A stretch of 64,000 nucleotides of DNA, taken from contig CM060958.1 in assembly GCA_030765055.1 (NCBI GenBank), forward strand, positions 79,258,827-79,322,826, given 5' to 3'. This document shows, piece by piece, positions 1 to 11,326 of this stretch. How positions within the stretch are numbered: position 1 is the stretch's first letter; every line of letters begins with the position of its first letter. Position numbers and translations under genes: made by a program. The notes beneath the pieces were generated by a model, which was not told where the DNA came from, did not search any database, and worked only from the letters and a program-made list of their open reading frames with translations. The stretch comes from Mantis religiosa (Eukaryota; Arthropoda; Insecta; Mantodea; Mantidae).

Positions 1-305
1 TCCGAATAGGCCTGGCGTCTTCTGAGCCGATGAGGTGAAGCACTCGGTCCGTGTGGCCGTTGTCACTGTTGCCTTGGCTGAAGACGCGCTGGTATTGTCT
101 CAGCAGTTGTCGAACCCTCTGGAGCTGTTCTGCGGTCATGTGGTCGGCCGCCCTCTCCAGTAAGCCTTCCAGCCGCGGCCCCAGGTGTTGCGTCGGCACC
201 GGCTCCTGGTTCTTCTCGATTGGTGTTACGCTGACAATGGGCTCGCACGTCCCCAACTCCTTCCCAGCCTGGATGTCGTTATCGGTGTCCTTTGGTTTGA
301 ACAGT
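1..305 (-). pseudogene. Ty3/gypsy retrotransposon pol fragment (protease-RT linker), runs off left edge
   Basis: Read on the minus strand without requiring a start codon, this GC-rich block is open from about 305 to base 1. It ends, at the window edge, in residues ...LIGSEDARPIR, which match the segment just before the reverse transcriptase of Ty3/gypsy pol polyproteins. Earlier residues give the usual helical linker: LLERAADHMTAEQLQRV, then RQYQRVFSQ. In this family the region joins protease to RT; it has no catalytic residues itself. A stop lies just upstream (about 307), where base composition drops to AT-rich, so the 5' part is lost and this is a truncated copy or the edge of a larger element to the left. 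The overlapping plus-strand ORF is a shadow. Family assignment rests on motif recall, not on a search. Confidence 0.7.
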
Positions 306-307
306 TA

Positions 308-1347
308 CGTTTATTGGAGTATCTCATGTAATTAAGTTGAGAAAGTGATCGAAATCTTTTCAAATTATTATTTTATACGTTATCTAATGAATCAAATGTT
401 ATGTGCTTTATTTGATATGGAGAGATGTAGTTTAGGGGAAATATTGAATTTGGAATTTGTTTCTCTTAGTGGCATGGCAGTAGGTACTGAGAGAAAAATA
501 AATTGTTGCAGAGTGATTTTAGCAGCTCCTGTAAAGCTAGAATGGAAGCATTTCTTAATACTTCCTAAAATGCAAACTTCTGCAAAAGGCAATTGAAAAT
601 AAATAGATAAAATCCTTTCCTACAAAATCTAAGATGCTTTGAAGAGTAAAATTTTAGCTAATAATGTGAAAACCATGAATATTTTTTTAAGTGAGTTGCA
701 AATTTCGGCATTATCACTACAATTTTTTGTTCGCTAATGACTAAAGTATTTTAAAGGAGGTTATTAAAGTAATTTCTCACAAATAACATGTGAAAGGATT
801 GAAGACTTTGCAGTAGTACAGAATAAATTCACATTGGTAATGTAAAGCCTCCCTTTTTACCGTAAAATATTCTAAGTACAACAAAACTGACACTGAAATA
901 CTTTACTGTACTTTCTTGGAAGCCAGTCGTATTCTGGACCCAGCCAAAAAGGATGAAAGGGTGACATTTGTTAACAGAAGTCATAAACTATGTATATCCT
1001 GCCATCCCATCCGACACAATGGGGATTTTATGTTAACAAACCTAAAACATTTCAAAGGCAGGATAGTGCTCTTGTAGTGTTTACAACATGCCGTAAACAG
1101 AACATTACTTTTCCAGCGCAGATCGTGTTCTTTTAGCTGCTATACTCGTATGATGAAACCCAGGAATATGGGAATCTCTTCCTGGCATTCTCTTTGTAAT
1201 AGAGGCCAGCACAACGCCAGTTCCACGACGTAAATGCATTTAACTTTTTGTTGATCAACAAATGTAGATCATAGTAATAAAAATAATAAATTCCGCGTTT
1301 GGGATTTAAGATGAATATTTGTCTATACATAAAATAACAATACAAAT
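308..1347. other. AT-rich intergenic stretch, nothing recognised
   Basis: Only short ORFs with no recognisable motif occur here, overlapping on both strands. No promoter, tRNA-like or repeat signature stands out. Confidence 0.5.
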
Positions 1348-1570
1348 GGGAGTAGCATGTCTGCCTCACGTTCAAGAGGTCCCGAGTTCCAATTACGGTC
1401 AAGGTGAGTTACCTGGATAAGGTTTTTCCGGGGTTTTCCCTTATCCTGAAAGACAATTGTCGGGTAGCTCTAAGCTCCATGGACCCCGGGCTCATTTGAA
1501 CATCGTTTCACCCATTCCATTCATCGTCCGATATGACTTAACGTTGGAGGACGTAAATTAAAAAAAAAAA
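1348..1570 (+). repeat. tRNA-derived SINE, family 1, copy A (5' part of head missing)
   Basis: The copy starts inside the tRNA-like head and continues through GAGGTCCCGAGTTC (B-box region). The family body follows: TGAGTTACC, GGATAAGG, TTTTCCCTTATCC, GACTTAACGTTGGAGGACGT, then an A-rich tail. Flanking 7-bp repeats tacaaat at 1341-1347 and 1572-1578 look like a target-site duplication. Other copies lie near 3.7, 9.6-9.9 (minus), 38.0 and 59.5 kb. Confidence 0.85.
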
Positions 1571-1869
1571 TTACAAATCTCGTATAAACGAGTAAGTACA
1601 AATCTATAGCTTACAAGAAAAGGTTTTTTTTTTTCGAAGTAAATATAAACCTATTGAAAGAAGAGATCAAATATATAGCAAAACAAGAGTTTTTTTTTCC
1701 TCAAATGGTAGAGGTTCAATCGAAGGACCGGGACTGCAATGGCAGGGTACTATTTGAGGTAGAACTAACTTTAAAGTCTATCGTTGAAGTGGCGGAAGAA
1801 GAAAAATAATAAAAAAATGTTCAGGGACTGTAAGTAAGAAAGCAAATATAAGATGTGCAATCAGTAATA

Positions 1870-3126
1870 CGAGGGCTGTTCAATAAAGAATGATCATAGT
1901 TTTTCGTACTAAAATCAATATTTTTAAATTCTGTTAGCTTAATGTGAAAGAAACACGCCCTAGTAGTTTCATTGTTGGTACTCCTGGTTCCCACCTGTGA
2001 GAACCAGGCAAGTTCAGAGATGTTCAGTATCGCTTACCGCTGCAATGGAGATAACACGCGAGGAACAATGTGCGGCTTTGGAGGCCTATACAGTGTTACA
2101 GGAGGCCTATGTAGAGTCTGTTATTCCCCACAGCACAGCTCGAAGGTGGTTTAAAATGTTTAAAGAGGGGAGACAATCAATTTCAAAGGAAGGTGGACCC
2201 TCTGCTCCAGTGCTCTTATGGAAGAAAACATCAACACTGCTGCTGCCATTGTGAGAGAGTAACGACAAATTACCTTAAGATCACTTTCTGAAATACTGAA
2301 CATTTCGTTGGGTGCCATCCGCACATTGGTGACAGAAACATTACACATGAGATGTGTTTGTGCGCGATGGGTTCCAAGACTTGATTCCCGAACAAAAGGA
2401 CATTCGCATGAGGGTCTGCATGCAATTAAAGTTGAAGTTAGAGGAACATCCAGAGTTTGTTTCAAACGTAATCATTGCTGATGAAACGTGGCTACATCAT
2501 TTTGATCCTGAGAGCAAACAGCAAAGCTCAGTGTGGAAATCTCCTTTATCACCAACCCCCAAAAAGCAAAAGTGGTTGCTTCTGCTGGGAAACTTATGGT
2601 CATCTTATTCTTTGAAATTCATGGAATGGTTTATCAGTATGTTGTACTTGCACATACATCAGTAACTGGAAAATACTACGGGGATATCCTGAACACATTC
2701 CAAGTCCATATCAGGCGCAAAAGACCACATTTCCGTGAAGCAGGCTGGATACTGCACCGCGATAATGCACGGCCGGATATTGCCAATATTGTTGCTGAAT
2801 ATCTTGCAAAAATCAACGTGAAGTGCATCCCTCACCCTCCCTATAGTCCGGAATTACCCCATGTGACATTTTTATATTTCCTAACTTGAAGAAACGCTTT
2901 CGTGGGAGGCATTATCCATCATCAGAAGCAGTGGTGAAAGCTGCGGAGGCGACTATGAAGGATCTCTAAAAATGGTTTCCAGCACGCCTTTGAAGACCGA
3001 CAGTAACGTTGGGACAGGTGCATCGCATTCCTGGGAGACTATTTTGAGAAGGATCATCAAAATTATGAGGATGAGTAAAGGTATGTTGTCAAAAAAGGGT
3101 GATTATCCTTTATTGAACAGCCCTCG
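1870..3126 (+). mobile_element. Mariner M1, full length with inverted ends and TA target duplication
   Basis: The element begins CGAGGGCTGTTCAATAAAG and ends with the near-perfect complement, CTTTATTGAACAGCCCTCG, with TA on both sides (1868-1869, 3127-3128). It is 1257 bp and carries one transposase frame on the plus strand. M2, M3 and M4 in this window belong to the same family. Confidence 0.93.
2045..3078 (+). pseudogene. Mariner transposase of M1, frameshifted
   Basis: Mariner transposases cut and paste their element through an N-terminal helix-turn-helix domain and a DDD catalytic domain. The frame starts at ATG 2045 (METREEQ-like start) and shows the paired HTH region (TVLQEAYVESVIPHSTARRW), then VITADETW-like IIADETWLHHFDPESK (first Asp), then RDNARPD (second Asp). 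The third-Asp block, which in M3 and M4 reads LAPCD, has lost one base near 2856, so this Asp falls out of frame; stop codons and other frameshifts (near 2254 and 2540-2660) also break it. The C-terminal part is still recognisable to about 3078. It cannot make an active enzyme. Confidence 0.9.
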
Positions 3127-3128
3127 TA

Positions 3129-3676
3129 TTTCTTTAGTGAATGATATCGTACTGCTTTACTGTAGTGCTCTTCATTTAAATAACTACACGGCGGAACGTG
3201 ACAGGCTGAGAGAACGGTTGAATATTTTCGTGAAAATGGGTTTATGATAGTCTTGACTTCATATTTGTTACAAATACTGGAGATTGGCAAATATGGAAAA
3301 TCTTCCATTTGATTAATTGTTTAGTATATATATGTACCAGGAATTTTAAAAAAAAGTCTTATGCGTCCACTAATATTACTTTCTGTGCTATTGCACAAAA
3401 TATTCTTACACATACTTATTCCTCTATCTGCTCCATGTAAATAATAGTTAAATTTTGGCAGAAATTACCTTTTTATTAAAACAGGCGCTAAGCGACAATC
3501 ACATATTTTAAAAGCCTGGCCGCTATGTGATGACTCTGAAATTGCGTTCTCTTTGCATGGTCAAAAGATAAAAAATGAATAATGGTATTGTAAAATTAAA
3601 CAAATTAACTATGCATACAAATGGTTTAAAGATGTATTTGGCGAAATTGAATATTTAACGCAATATAGGTTGTTTC
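3129..3676. other. Intergenic stretch, nothing recognised
   Basis: AT-rich sequence between M1 and SINE copy B; short ORFs only. Confidence 0.5.
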
Positions 3677-3701
3677 TTGTTGCAATATTCTATCTCTTTT
3701 G

Positions 3702-3935
3702 GGCCCGCCTCGGTAGCGTGGTGATAGCATGTCTGTCTCACGTTCAGGAGGTCCCGAGTTCGAATCTCGGTAAGGGTGAGTTACCGGGATAAGGTTTTTC
3801 ACCGGGGTTTTCCCTTATCCTGAAAGACGAATGTCGGGTAACTCTAAGCTCTATGGACCCCGGGTTCATTTGAGAATCATTTCACCCATTGCATTCATCG
3901 GTGATATGACTTAACGTTGGAGGACGTAAAAAAAA
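3702..3935 (+). repeat. tRNA-derived SINE, family 1, copy B, near full length
   Basis: The copy starts gcccgcctcggtagcg, has a polymerase III A-box-like head and a B box in GAGTTCGAATC, followed by the conserved body and an A-rich tail. A 22-bp target-site duplication, beginning ttgttgcaatattc, flanks it at 3677-3698 and 3946-3967, which fixes both ends and shows LINE-type insertion. Confidence 0.95.
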
Positions 3936-4051
3936 GAGTTGTATTTTGTTGCAATATTCTATCTCTTCTGGTTTAAGAGTTATACAAAATTCATCCAGAA
4001 AGAAGAGGAGTTCTGAGGATAGTTACAGAAAATTCATTACATTTCATTTAT

Positions 4052-4054
4052 TAT

Positions 4055-4136
<82 letters not shown>
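4052..4136. repeat. (AT)n then (GT)n microsatellite
   Basis: About 70 bp of uninterrupted AT dinucleotides pass into about 12 bp of GT. The alternating Tyr-Ile reading through it is an artefact. Confidence 0.95.
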
Positions 4137-4375
4137 TCTTGTTAAACTGAAACTTTTAGAAACAATTTTCCATTCAAAGGGTAACCTTGGGTAGGAGATT
4201 TTCTAAAAACCTACGTCTTGTATTCTTGAGAGATGCAGAAAATAAATTTAAGTTTAATGTTTAATTGACTCTTTGAGTTATTTTTTTCTTAGGCAACATA
4301 ATAATCATGGGCCTTTTTGTGAAAGTGTTTCATTTTAAATTCAGTGCTCCCTAAAACAAGCATTTTAGATGAATG

Positions 4376-4800
4376 GAAATTAATTGTTATTTCACACTGG
4401 CCGTGTGTAGGCTAACGTATTGAAAAATTCAATGTCATAGCTGGGATTTGAACCACAGATCTACTGGTTGCCGTCCAGCTGCTCGAACCATAGAGTTACT
4501 ACGGCCAACATGCCGACATGACATTAAATTCTCCAAGTTACTCGTATTTTTCTCGGTAAACCACTAACTGTTCTCATAAATACGTGAGACTTTAAGGCCT
4601 GGGCTTTTATAGTTAACCATTATTAGGTCAATTAATGGATATTAATTGTTATTTCACACTGGACGTGTGTAGGCTAAAGTACGAAAGATAGAGTCAGACT
4701 TAAAAATTTGGTTAGAGCTGCTGGACGGAAACCAGAAGATCTGTGTTTCAAATCCCGGCTATGGCATTTTTTGAATTTTTCAGTCTGGCTCTAACTTTCC
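4376..4800. repeat. Inverted pair of tRNA-like repeats
   Basis: A tRNA-like unit on the minus strand (about 4425-4530, B-box-like GGTTCAAATCCC) is mirrored by a plus-strand unit (about 4690-4790, TTTCAAATCCCGGC). The two arms match over about 80 bp and share the core ACCAG-AGATCTGTG. A 40-bp direct repeat beginning attaattgttatttcacact precedes each unit (4380 and 4640). A third copy lies near 28.1-28.2 kb on the minus strand. I read these as SINE-like dispersed repeats; a functional tRNA is unlikely because the stems are not all complementary. Confidence 0.55.
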
Positions 4801-4969
4801 ATATTTCAGATGAAATCTGGATATAGAATTTTTGGTGGGATACAACACTTCTCTTCAAATAGAGACAGTAAAAATAAGAGTTTAGAACAAAGAATATCTT
4901 TTCCACAGCCTAAGACGGTCTGCAGTTCTATGATGTACCATCGATACCAAAGTAGAACCAATATGGCCG

Positions 4970-5055
4970 CATGACGTCAAAGAATCAACCATTCGCGGCT
5001 CGACTGGTCACTATATAAAGGAAGTCATTATGCCTCCTTTATTTTTTTCACACTA
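4970..5055 (+). promoter_or_regulatory. CRE plus TATA promoter-like cluster
   Basis: A perfect palindromic CRE core TGACGTCA lies near 4973, next to ATGGCCGCAT. TATATAAAG follows at 5012-5020. About 30 bp further is the pyrimidine-rich stretch where initiation would be expected. No recognisable coding region follows, so this may be a lost gene start or an LTR fragment. Confidence 0.35.
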
Positions 5056-5059
5056 CGGA

Positions 5060-5828
5060 ACATAAATGGGCAAATGACAGCTTTAGCTTTTGGTCAAGCT
5101 TCATGTAGTTAATTAGTTGTAAAAAGTTTTGTTGGTCTATGGTTTTCTATTTTTATTCTGTTAATGAGGCATTTTATATTTGCTTTTGAGGTTAGGCCCG
5201 CGGTTAGACATTCTCAGTAATTGGAGCAGTAATACAACACGACGTGATTAGTGATTTTTTAGAAACATAACCTAATTTTTTTGTTTATACCTATTTTAGT
5301 AATGATGTGATGCAGATATGGAGCTAAGTTGTTTCTTAAATCAATACTGAACAAGCGGGCGATGCTCAGTGCCTCTGTAGTTGGAGCAAATTTGCCATAA
5401 AGACTTCTTCTAGTCTTCTACCAACTATCCTTACAAACGCTTATTCCTATAATTCGTATTAATAAAAATAAACTTTGCGGAAAATGCCTCATTCATTTTC
5501 TTGTAAGTGCACGAGACTACGGTAATATAATAGGTTTTAAACGTAGTAAAATATTTCAATATCTGGTCGGAATGTGATAGTTATAAACTTCTACTGTGCA
5601 AAATGCGTGAGGGATGAATGATTAATTGCTCTCATCTTTTATGTCAATCTTGAAGAATTCTTGTAGATGTATGCCATGGCCCTCTAGAGCAATGGGTCCT
5701 ATCTATGGTCGTAATATCGGAGTGAGAATAATTTTTATGCTGTTATGGTAGAAAATAACAACAAATTTTCTCTTATTTATAAATCTTGGAATTTATCCCA
5801 TAAAAACCATTAATATATCCTATCACAA
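5060..5828. other. Intergenic stretch, nothing recognised
   Basis: AT-rich with no ORF or motif that I can support. Confidence 0.5.
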
Positions 5829-6290
5829 CGCTCAGTTTCTTCTCGGGCAGCCATCCAGGTGAAAAGATGATTAGATATCAACGTTTCGGGAGTGTGCATC
5901 TCTCCCATCATCAGGATATTTATAAAATGTTATAACCACAAATGAAACACTGGGTATGGCACAACTACAAACAAAGACAAAACACTATCAAAATTCGCAT
6001 TCCTATTTTCAGTAAATTAAATGCTAGTTCAGGAGATGGCGTGAGTATAGACAAATGTGTCAAGGAAACGTAACTACTTGATTATCAAGCTGTATTCATA
6101 TTTGCTTCTTAAACCGACGGATTTCCATTTTAAAGGCCGGTTTCCAAGAGGAGCTGAACTGAAATCCAGCATCACGATTAAGCGTGCTCCTTTCAGAGGA
6201 AATCGCCAAAGCCTCCTTTATTCTCCGCTCCCAGTAACTGTTGCATTTTGCCAAGATGGCCATCTCCCGAAAATTGGCCCTATGGTCGTT
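5829..6290 (-). mobile_element. Penelope-like element PLE1, 3' part
   Basis: This segment matches PLE2 (33455-34464) from its outer end CGCTCA, TTTCTTCTCGGGCAGCC through the hammerhead motif, the 3' untranslated part and the last part of the GIY-YIG endonuclease frame (minus). The coding remnant around 6096-6290 reads NDHRANFRE, ILAKC and IKEALAISSERST, the C-terminal end of the protein in PLE2. The match stops near 6290, where mariner M2 begins, so the catalytic part of the endonuclease and all of the reverse transcriptase are missing. Confidence 0.85.
5872..5921 (-). ncRNA. Hammerhead ribozyme motif of PLE1
   Basis: On the minus strand the order is: stem I strand ATATC (5915-5919), CTGATGA box (5908-5914), one extra T (5907), stem II GGGAG/CTCCC with a 9-nt loop (5888-5906), GAAA (5884-5887), CGTT, then GATAT closing stem I (5875-5879). 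This is the hammerhead core with a minimal stem III; the ACGU palindrome could pair between two RNA copies. Small hammerheads of this kind are known from Penelope-like elements. The extra base before stem II departs from the strict consensus. Confidence 0.65.
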
Positions 6291-7149
6291 AGCATTGTGT
6301 CGATACTGATGTGTATGCAGGTATAACTTGCTAATAAACAATTCCCACGTATATCAAAGAATCAGATGACCATAACTTTCCCAGCAGAAACAACCACTTT
6401 TGCTCTTTCGGTGGGTTGGTGATGTAGGAAATTTCCACCCTGAGCTTTGCTCTTTGCTCTCAGGATCAAAATGATGTAGCCAAGTTTCATCAACAGTGAT
6501 TACGTTTGAAATAAACTCCGGATCTTCCTCTAACATCAACTTTAACTGAATGTAGACCTGCATGCGAATGTCCTTTTGTTCGGGAATCAACAGTCATGGA
6601 AACCATCGTGCACAAACACGTCTCATGTGTAATGTTTCTGTCACCAACGTGTGGGTGGCACCCAATGAAATGTTCAGTATTTCAGTATTACGGTAATTTG
6701 TCGATCCTCTCTCACAATGGCAGCAGCAGTGTTGATGTTTTCTTCCGTAGGAGCAGTAACTGGAGCGCCAGTTCCATCTTTCTTTGAAATTGATTTTCTC
6801 CCCTCTTTAAAAATTTAAACCACCTTCGAGCTGTGCTGTAGGGAAGAACAGACCCTCCATAGGCCTCCTGTAACATTGTATAGGCATCAACTGAAAATTT
6901 GTTGAGACGAAAGCAGAATTTCAAAGCGGCATATTGTTCCTCGCGTATTACCTCCATTGCAGTGGTAGGCGATACTGAACATGTCTGAACTTACCTGGTT
7001 GTCACACGGGGGAACCAAGAATACCAACATTGAAACTACCACAGCGTGCTTGATTCAGATTAAGCTAACAGAATATAACAAGATTGAAGTTTAGTGCGAA
7101 AAATTATGACCGTAAAAACTTATGATCATTCTTTATTGAACAGCCCTCG
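6290..7149 (-). mobile_element. Mariner M2, truncated at the transposase 3' side
   Basis: The 5' inverted end is intact at 7149 (CTTTATTGAACAGCCCTCG followed by TA), and the family matches M1. The other end is missing: homology stops near 6290 at the PLE1 junction, before the second and third catalytic Asp. About 860 bp remain. Confidence 0.88.
6300..6957 (-). pseudogene. Mariner transposase of M2, truncated and frameshifted
   Basis: The start MEVIREEQYAALK at 6957 matches the M1 transposase start. A local insertion of about 13 codons (FRLNKFSVDA region, near 6900) is not in M1. The HTH region continues as GSVLPYSTARRWFKFLKRG. After a frame change, ITVDETWLHHFDPESK carries the first catalytic Asp (about 6465-6510). 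The protein is lost beyond GKVMVI-like residues near 6360-6310. Not functional. Confidence 0.85.
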
Positions 7150-7151
7150 TA

Positions 7152-8229
7152 TATCTTATCACAATGTTAAACTTTGTAGGTTATATCCTTTTATAAAATG
7201 ATTAATACTGCATCGTTGCACCTTAAGTTTCTGCAGACTTGCAGACCGACACCAAAGAAACACGACTTAACACGCTGATGATCTTATGATCTTATGCAGA
7301 ATGACGCCAAATTATCTACATATTGTGACTTTGTGAATTGGTGAAATTAAGTGTCCAGGTTACAAACACCAAAATTTGCTCTTTATTTCTGTAGAAACAC
7401 ACTTCGTTCAGCACCTAAGAACGCAAAATTCGTCACATGCACATACAACTTGCAAGGTCATCGACCCCTAAAGAATTCACTCTTACAGCTGTTCACGCGC
7501 ACGAGTCTAATTACCGCCTGACTGACTGTGGTGGGCGGCGGCTCCTTTTACAGTTACTCACTATTTCAGAAATTGGTGAAATGTTGTGAATCAGGGCGGC
7601 GTTAGAAGAAAAACGAACTCTCCAGAAATCCATCTCCTTCATCCCAGCGTTTCTGTAAGCTTTTATCTCCGCACTGTACTCTCCGTTCCTTTGAACTCAT
7701 CCCTCGCGACGTGTCGCCACAACAATGCGTTCACGATAATATTCTCGAATCTCTGCGCACGAGGTTTCTAGAAAATCTAAATTACTTTTATCCTATTGGT
7801 CCACGTAACAACATTACGTAATCACAATATTATACTAACCACTAGGAACGCTATTACGTAAGTTGTGTCATTCTGTGGCCTACTCAGTTATACATTCTAT
7901 TTTATACAAATCATATTTTTTAGAACGATCCAGAACAAATTTCCAAATATATGAAAAAAATAAGAAATAAGCGTTAGAATTCTCTTTGCATGCCCAAGAG
8001 ATATAAAATTGAATTACAACTCCCTTTGGAGGAAAGTATAATTATTGCAAATATTAAATAAGGAAATATCTCCAAAATGGTCCTTTTACAAAATAAAATA
8101 TGTAGTTTACATAAAGCGTGTATGTAAGTTCTTAGGGCGTAACATTTATACAAAAGTCTAAAATGAACTTCTGAGAATGTTCCCAGAAAATTCCTGATAT
8201 ACATTGCATTTGCATGAAAAATCCTAAAT
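7152..8229. other. Intergenic stretch, nothing firmly recognised
   Basis: The part 7370-7790 is somewhat richer in GC and has short ORFs on the plus strand. I saw a vague resemblance to 37440-37640 but could not align it well enough to call an LTR. Confidence 0.4.
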
Positions 8230-8231
8230 AT

Positions 8232-8312
8232 ATGGTATTTTAAGCACCAGGAAGCGAACCCGGAACCTCCCGAAATAGAACCTCGCGTGTTACCGCAGAG
8301 ACATTCAATTCA
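8232..8312 (-). repeat. tRNA-like SINE head, solitary
   Basis: The minus strand shows a B-box-like GGGTTCGCTTCC and an upstream region compatible with an A box (GCGGTAACACGCGAGG). No body of a known family follows. Confidence 0.35.
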
Positions 8313-8685
8313 GTTTGTCAACAGTAGCGAACTAATTCGATAATTTCGAAACCTCTTATGATGTTACTTGTGATATTGATTTCACTTTTCAATCTACATT
8401 ACTTAGGTCCCATGGGCGTATGAGCTGATCCCATACACATTATTACGTTCAAGATTTGTTGAATAAGTGACAAGCGACATCTTGATTTTCCAGTCTGATG
8501 TGTGGCTACACATGCCCCTTATAGTTTACGTTTTCTGTCGAAATTTATGAGTAGAAGATCAGCTATAAGTATTTATGGGGAAATAATCTGTGATACCTAC
8601 ACCTTTTGATTGAATTAAAATTTAGTGAGTTGTGCCGAAATCAAAGACGGTATTCTTATAATCAAACCGTTTTTAAATGCTATAT

Positions 8686-8959
<274 letters not shown>

Positions 8960-9579
8960 TAGTACCAGGAGGAACGGAGGAGTTGTAGTAACCACAGGAG
9001 ACGTATGTGCTACAGAAACCGGCGTAGTATTCCCTAACAGATAACTGGCTTGACAACTTTCTTTATGGCGTACCGGGATAATCCGATCAAATCGCTAGAA
9101 GTGGCTTATAGGTCCCATCCAACGTGAATCGGCGAAAGGTCGACTCAACAGCTGAGGCTCAAACGACGACCCTCCGACGGAGCAGAGTAGAAGTTGGATA
9201 TCACACGTGTCTTCACGAAGTCGACCCACATAGAACTCCGGAGTTCTTCTGTAACATGAAAGAGGGTGACGGAGATAGGAGAGCTGTGGTTTAAGACACA
9301 TCATTGCAGGATTCACCTAGACGATTAGGGAAAAATCAAGCAGAGTAGAGATTAAACTTGGGACATCCTAAAAGCAGATCACCCAATACTGCGGAGCATG
9401 CAGAAAATATTTACCCTAGTCTACATGTCTATCGTCTATTATTTAACCCGATTTAATTCTGGAGACAAAAAAGTTGAAATTGACTTCTTAAAAAAGTGCA
9501 AATATGTCTGAAGTTTTTGTCAGCAAGATGAGGCAAGGGCGTGTAAAAATTTTTAAGCATCTAATTATATAATTTTTGT

Positions 9580-9875
9580 GTTAATTTACGTCCTTCAATG
9601 GGGAGTCATATCGGACGATGAATGAAATGCTTGAAATGATGCCGTTATGAGCCCAGGTTCCATAGAGCTTAAAGCTACCTACATTCAGCTTTCAGGATAA
9701 GGGAAAACCACGAAAAAGAGTTTATTAAGATAGCCATGCTGGGGACCTTTCGAGCGTGAGGCAAACATACTTCCAATAACACTGCAGAAGGGTCAAATAA
9801 AAACACTGTCCGAACTCGGGACCTCTTGAACGCCAAGAAGACAGCTTATTAATTACACTACACACAGAGCCTGGC
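9580..9875 (-). repeat. Degenerate SINE family 1 copies, one body and a second head
   Basis: On the minus strand, 9782-9580 shows the family body: GCTATCTTAATAAACTC, CTTATCCTGAAAG, CATTCATCGTCCGATATGAC and TTACGT-type end. Just beyond it, 9875-9785 holds another head with TTCAAGAGGTCCCGAGTTCGG. Two old copies in tandem, or one copy inserted in another, would explain this. Confidence 0.7.
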
Positions 9876-10640
9876 AACAAACAGCCTTTCAGTTGAAAAC
9901 ATTTGTTTTTTTTTTATCGCGGATTAAGGAACTTCTCGTACCTACAGAACAGTAAAAACAATTTAAGAACAAATCATCTACATGATTAAATACTATATCA
10001 AAACAAACAGATAATGTAACGTAAATACACGAAAATTATAAATAAATAGATATATGAACAATTAATCGTCGTAATTGCAAAACAATATGCAAACAGTATT
10101 CAAGCTCCCATAACGTGCGTGGCTTCTGTATCATATTAATATTAAATACCTTTATATACCAACTATGAATGTCTGTAACCATTTTACCGGTTATTGGATG
10201 CAATCATTACGTTACCAGAAAGGCTCTAGGGACACGGTAACCAACGCTATTTCTCATACATATTGGGTTTATAAATTCATTAACAGGCACGTTGCTTGGA
10301 CAATTTTACGAGCATATTCTGACTTGTATAGATTTATGTTCACTACCATCGCAAAGGCTTACAAACTCATAGGAAACAAATTAGTTAGGATAAACTAACG
10401 AGGAAGTCTTCTTCTAGTTTCAGCTCTGTGAATAAAACGTTCAGCTAAACCCATAAGTTATAGTGTATACCTCATTATCTTATCTAGAACTTAATTACAA
10501 TAGGAAGTAGGGGGTAAATACCATATCCAAAACTGGCAGAGAGAGTTTACAGAAAAAATGCATATTGTGGCAAAAAAGACGACAAATATAAGTTCACCTC
10601 TAATTTCCTTATTTGTTGCCTAAATCTAGGGCCAATGCTT
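9876..10640. other. Intergenic stretch, nothing recognised
   Basis: AT-rich; the 77-codon ORF at 10165-10398 has no recognisable motif. Confidence 0.45.
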
Positions 10641-10649
10641 GATATACTT

Positions 10650-10902
10650 GTACAACAAAGTCTACCCGAAAGTCCAATGACCCCGGCCTCCATCAACCCG
10701 GAACGATGGAAAACTCCGGGGCTCTTTCCATAGGACAATACCGTGACTCTAAAAAGCCACCCCCCCCATCTCAAGACGGGCGGAAGTGGATACGCCACTT
10801 ACGTGCGTCAACCACCTAGGGAAGACTACCGATAAACCTCGGTGGGGCCACTTGGTGATCTACCATACCTTCTACTAGCTATGCAGGTTATAATCCTTCT
10901 TC
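10650..10902 (-). repeat. GC-rich unclassified repeat, unit copy
   Basis: On the minus strand it contains the family landmarks TAGATCACCAAG, CCACCGAGGTTTATCGGTAG, GTAAGTGGCGTATCCACTTCC, GTCCTATGGAAAG and GGAGTTTTCCATCGTTCC in the same order as the copies at 21.0-21.96 kb and 24.05-24.6 kb. It is far richer in GC than its surroundings. Confidence 0.8.
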
Positions 10903-10983
10903 CACATAAGCTTGCCCCGTATCTCTTAATGGTCACGTGACCAAGTCCCTCTCATTGGCTGCTATTGCAGTATAGACTGTTCT
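10903..10983 (+). repeat. Dispersed 81-bp repeat (partner at 61535-61614)
   Basis: It begins cacataagcttgccccgta and includes GGTCACGTGACC and CTCATTGGCTGCTATTGCAG; the partner near 61.5 kb is almost identical and in the same orientation. It may be the end of the DNA transposon whose transposase remnant lies at 11327-11690. Confidence 0.75.
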
Positions 10984-11326
10984 GCGGTAAAAATTAGTTC
11001 GTTATTTTGCATGGTGATATATGGAAGAGAATTATCAAATTTATATTTTCGTAACCGTTTTGATTAAATATATAACGCAGCAGAGTTGATTTATCTGAAA
11101 TGCATGTTAATTCTTAAACGAAGTAGAGAGGAGGTTCCATTGCTCTCAAGCACATGACACGATAGCACGTGATTTAGCGGATGACATATTTGTTCATATG
11201 ACTTATCACTGACCTTGTTTTGAACTGGATTAATCATATATCACCATTCGACGGTGTGCTATGCCGGATGCGAGAGCTAAATTATTTTATTGATCGTTTA
11301 TTGCGCGTGTACTTATTATACGTATA

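Noticed and set aside
7370..7790. Possible solo LTR similar to 37440-37640
   Set aside because: Similarity was limited to scattered short words; no TG/CA ends, TATA box or duplication could be placed.
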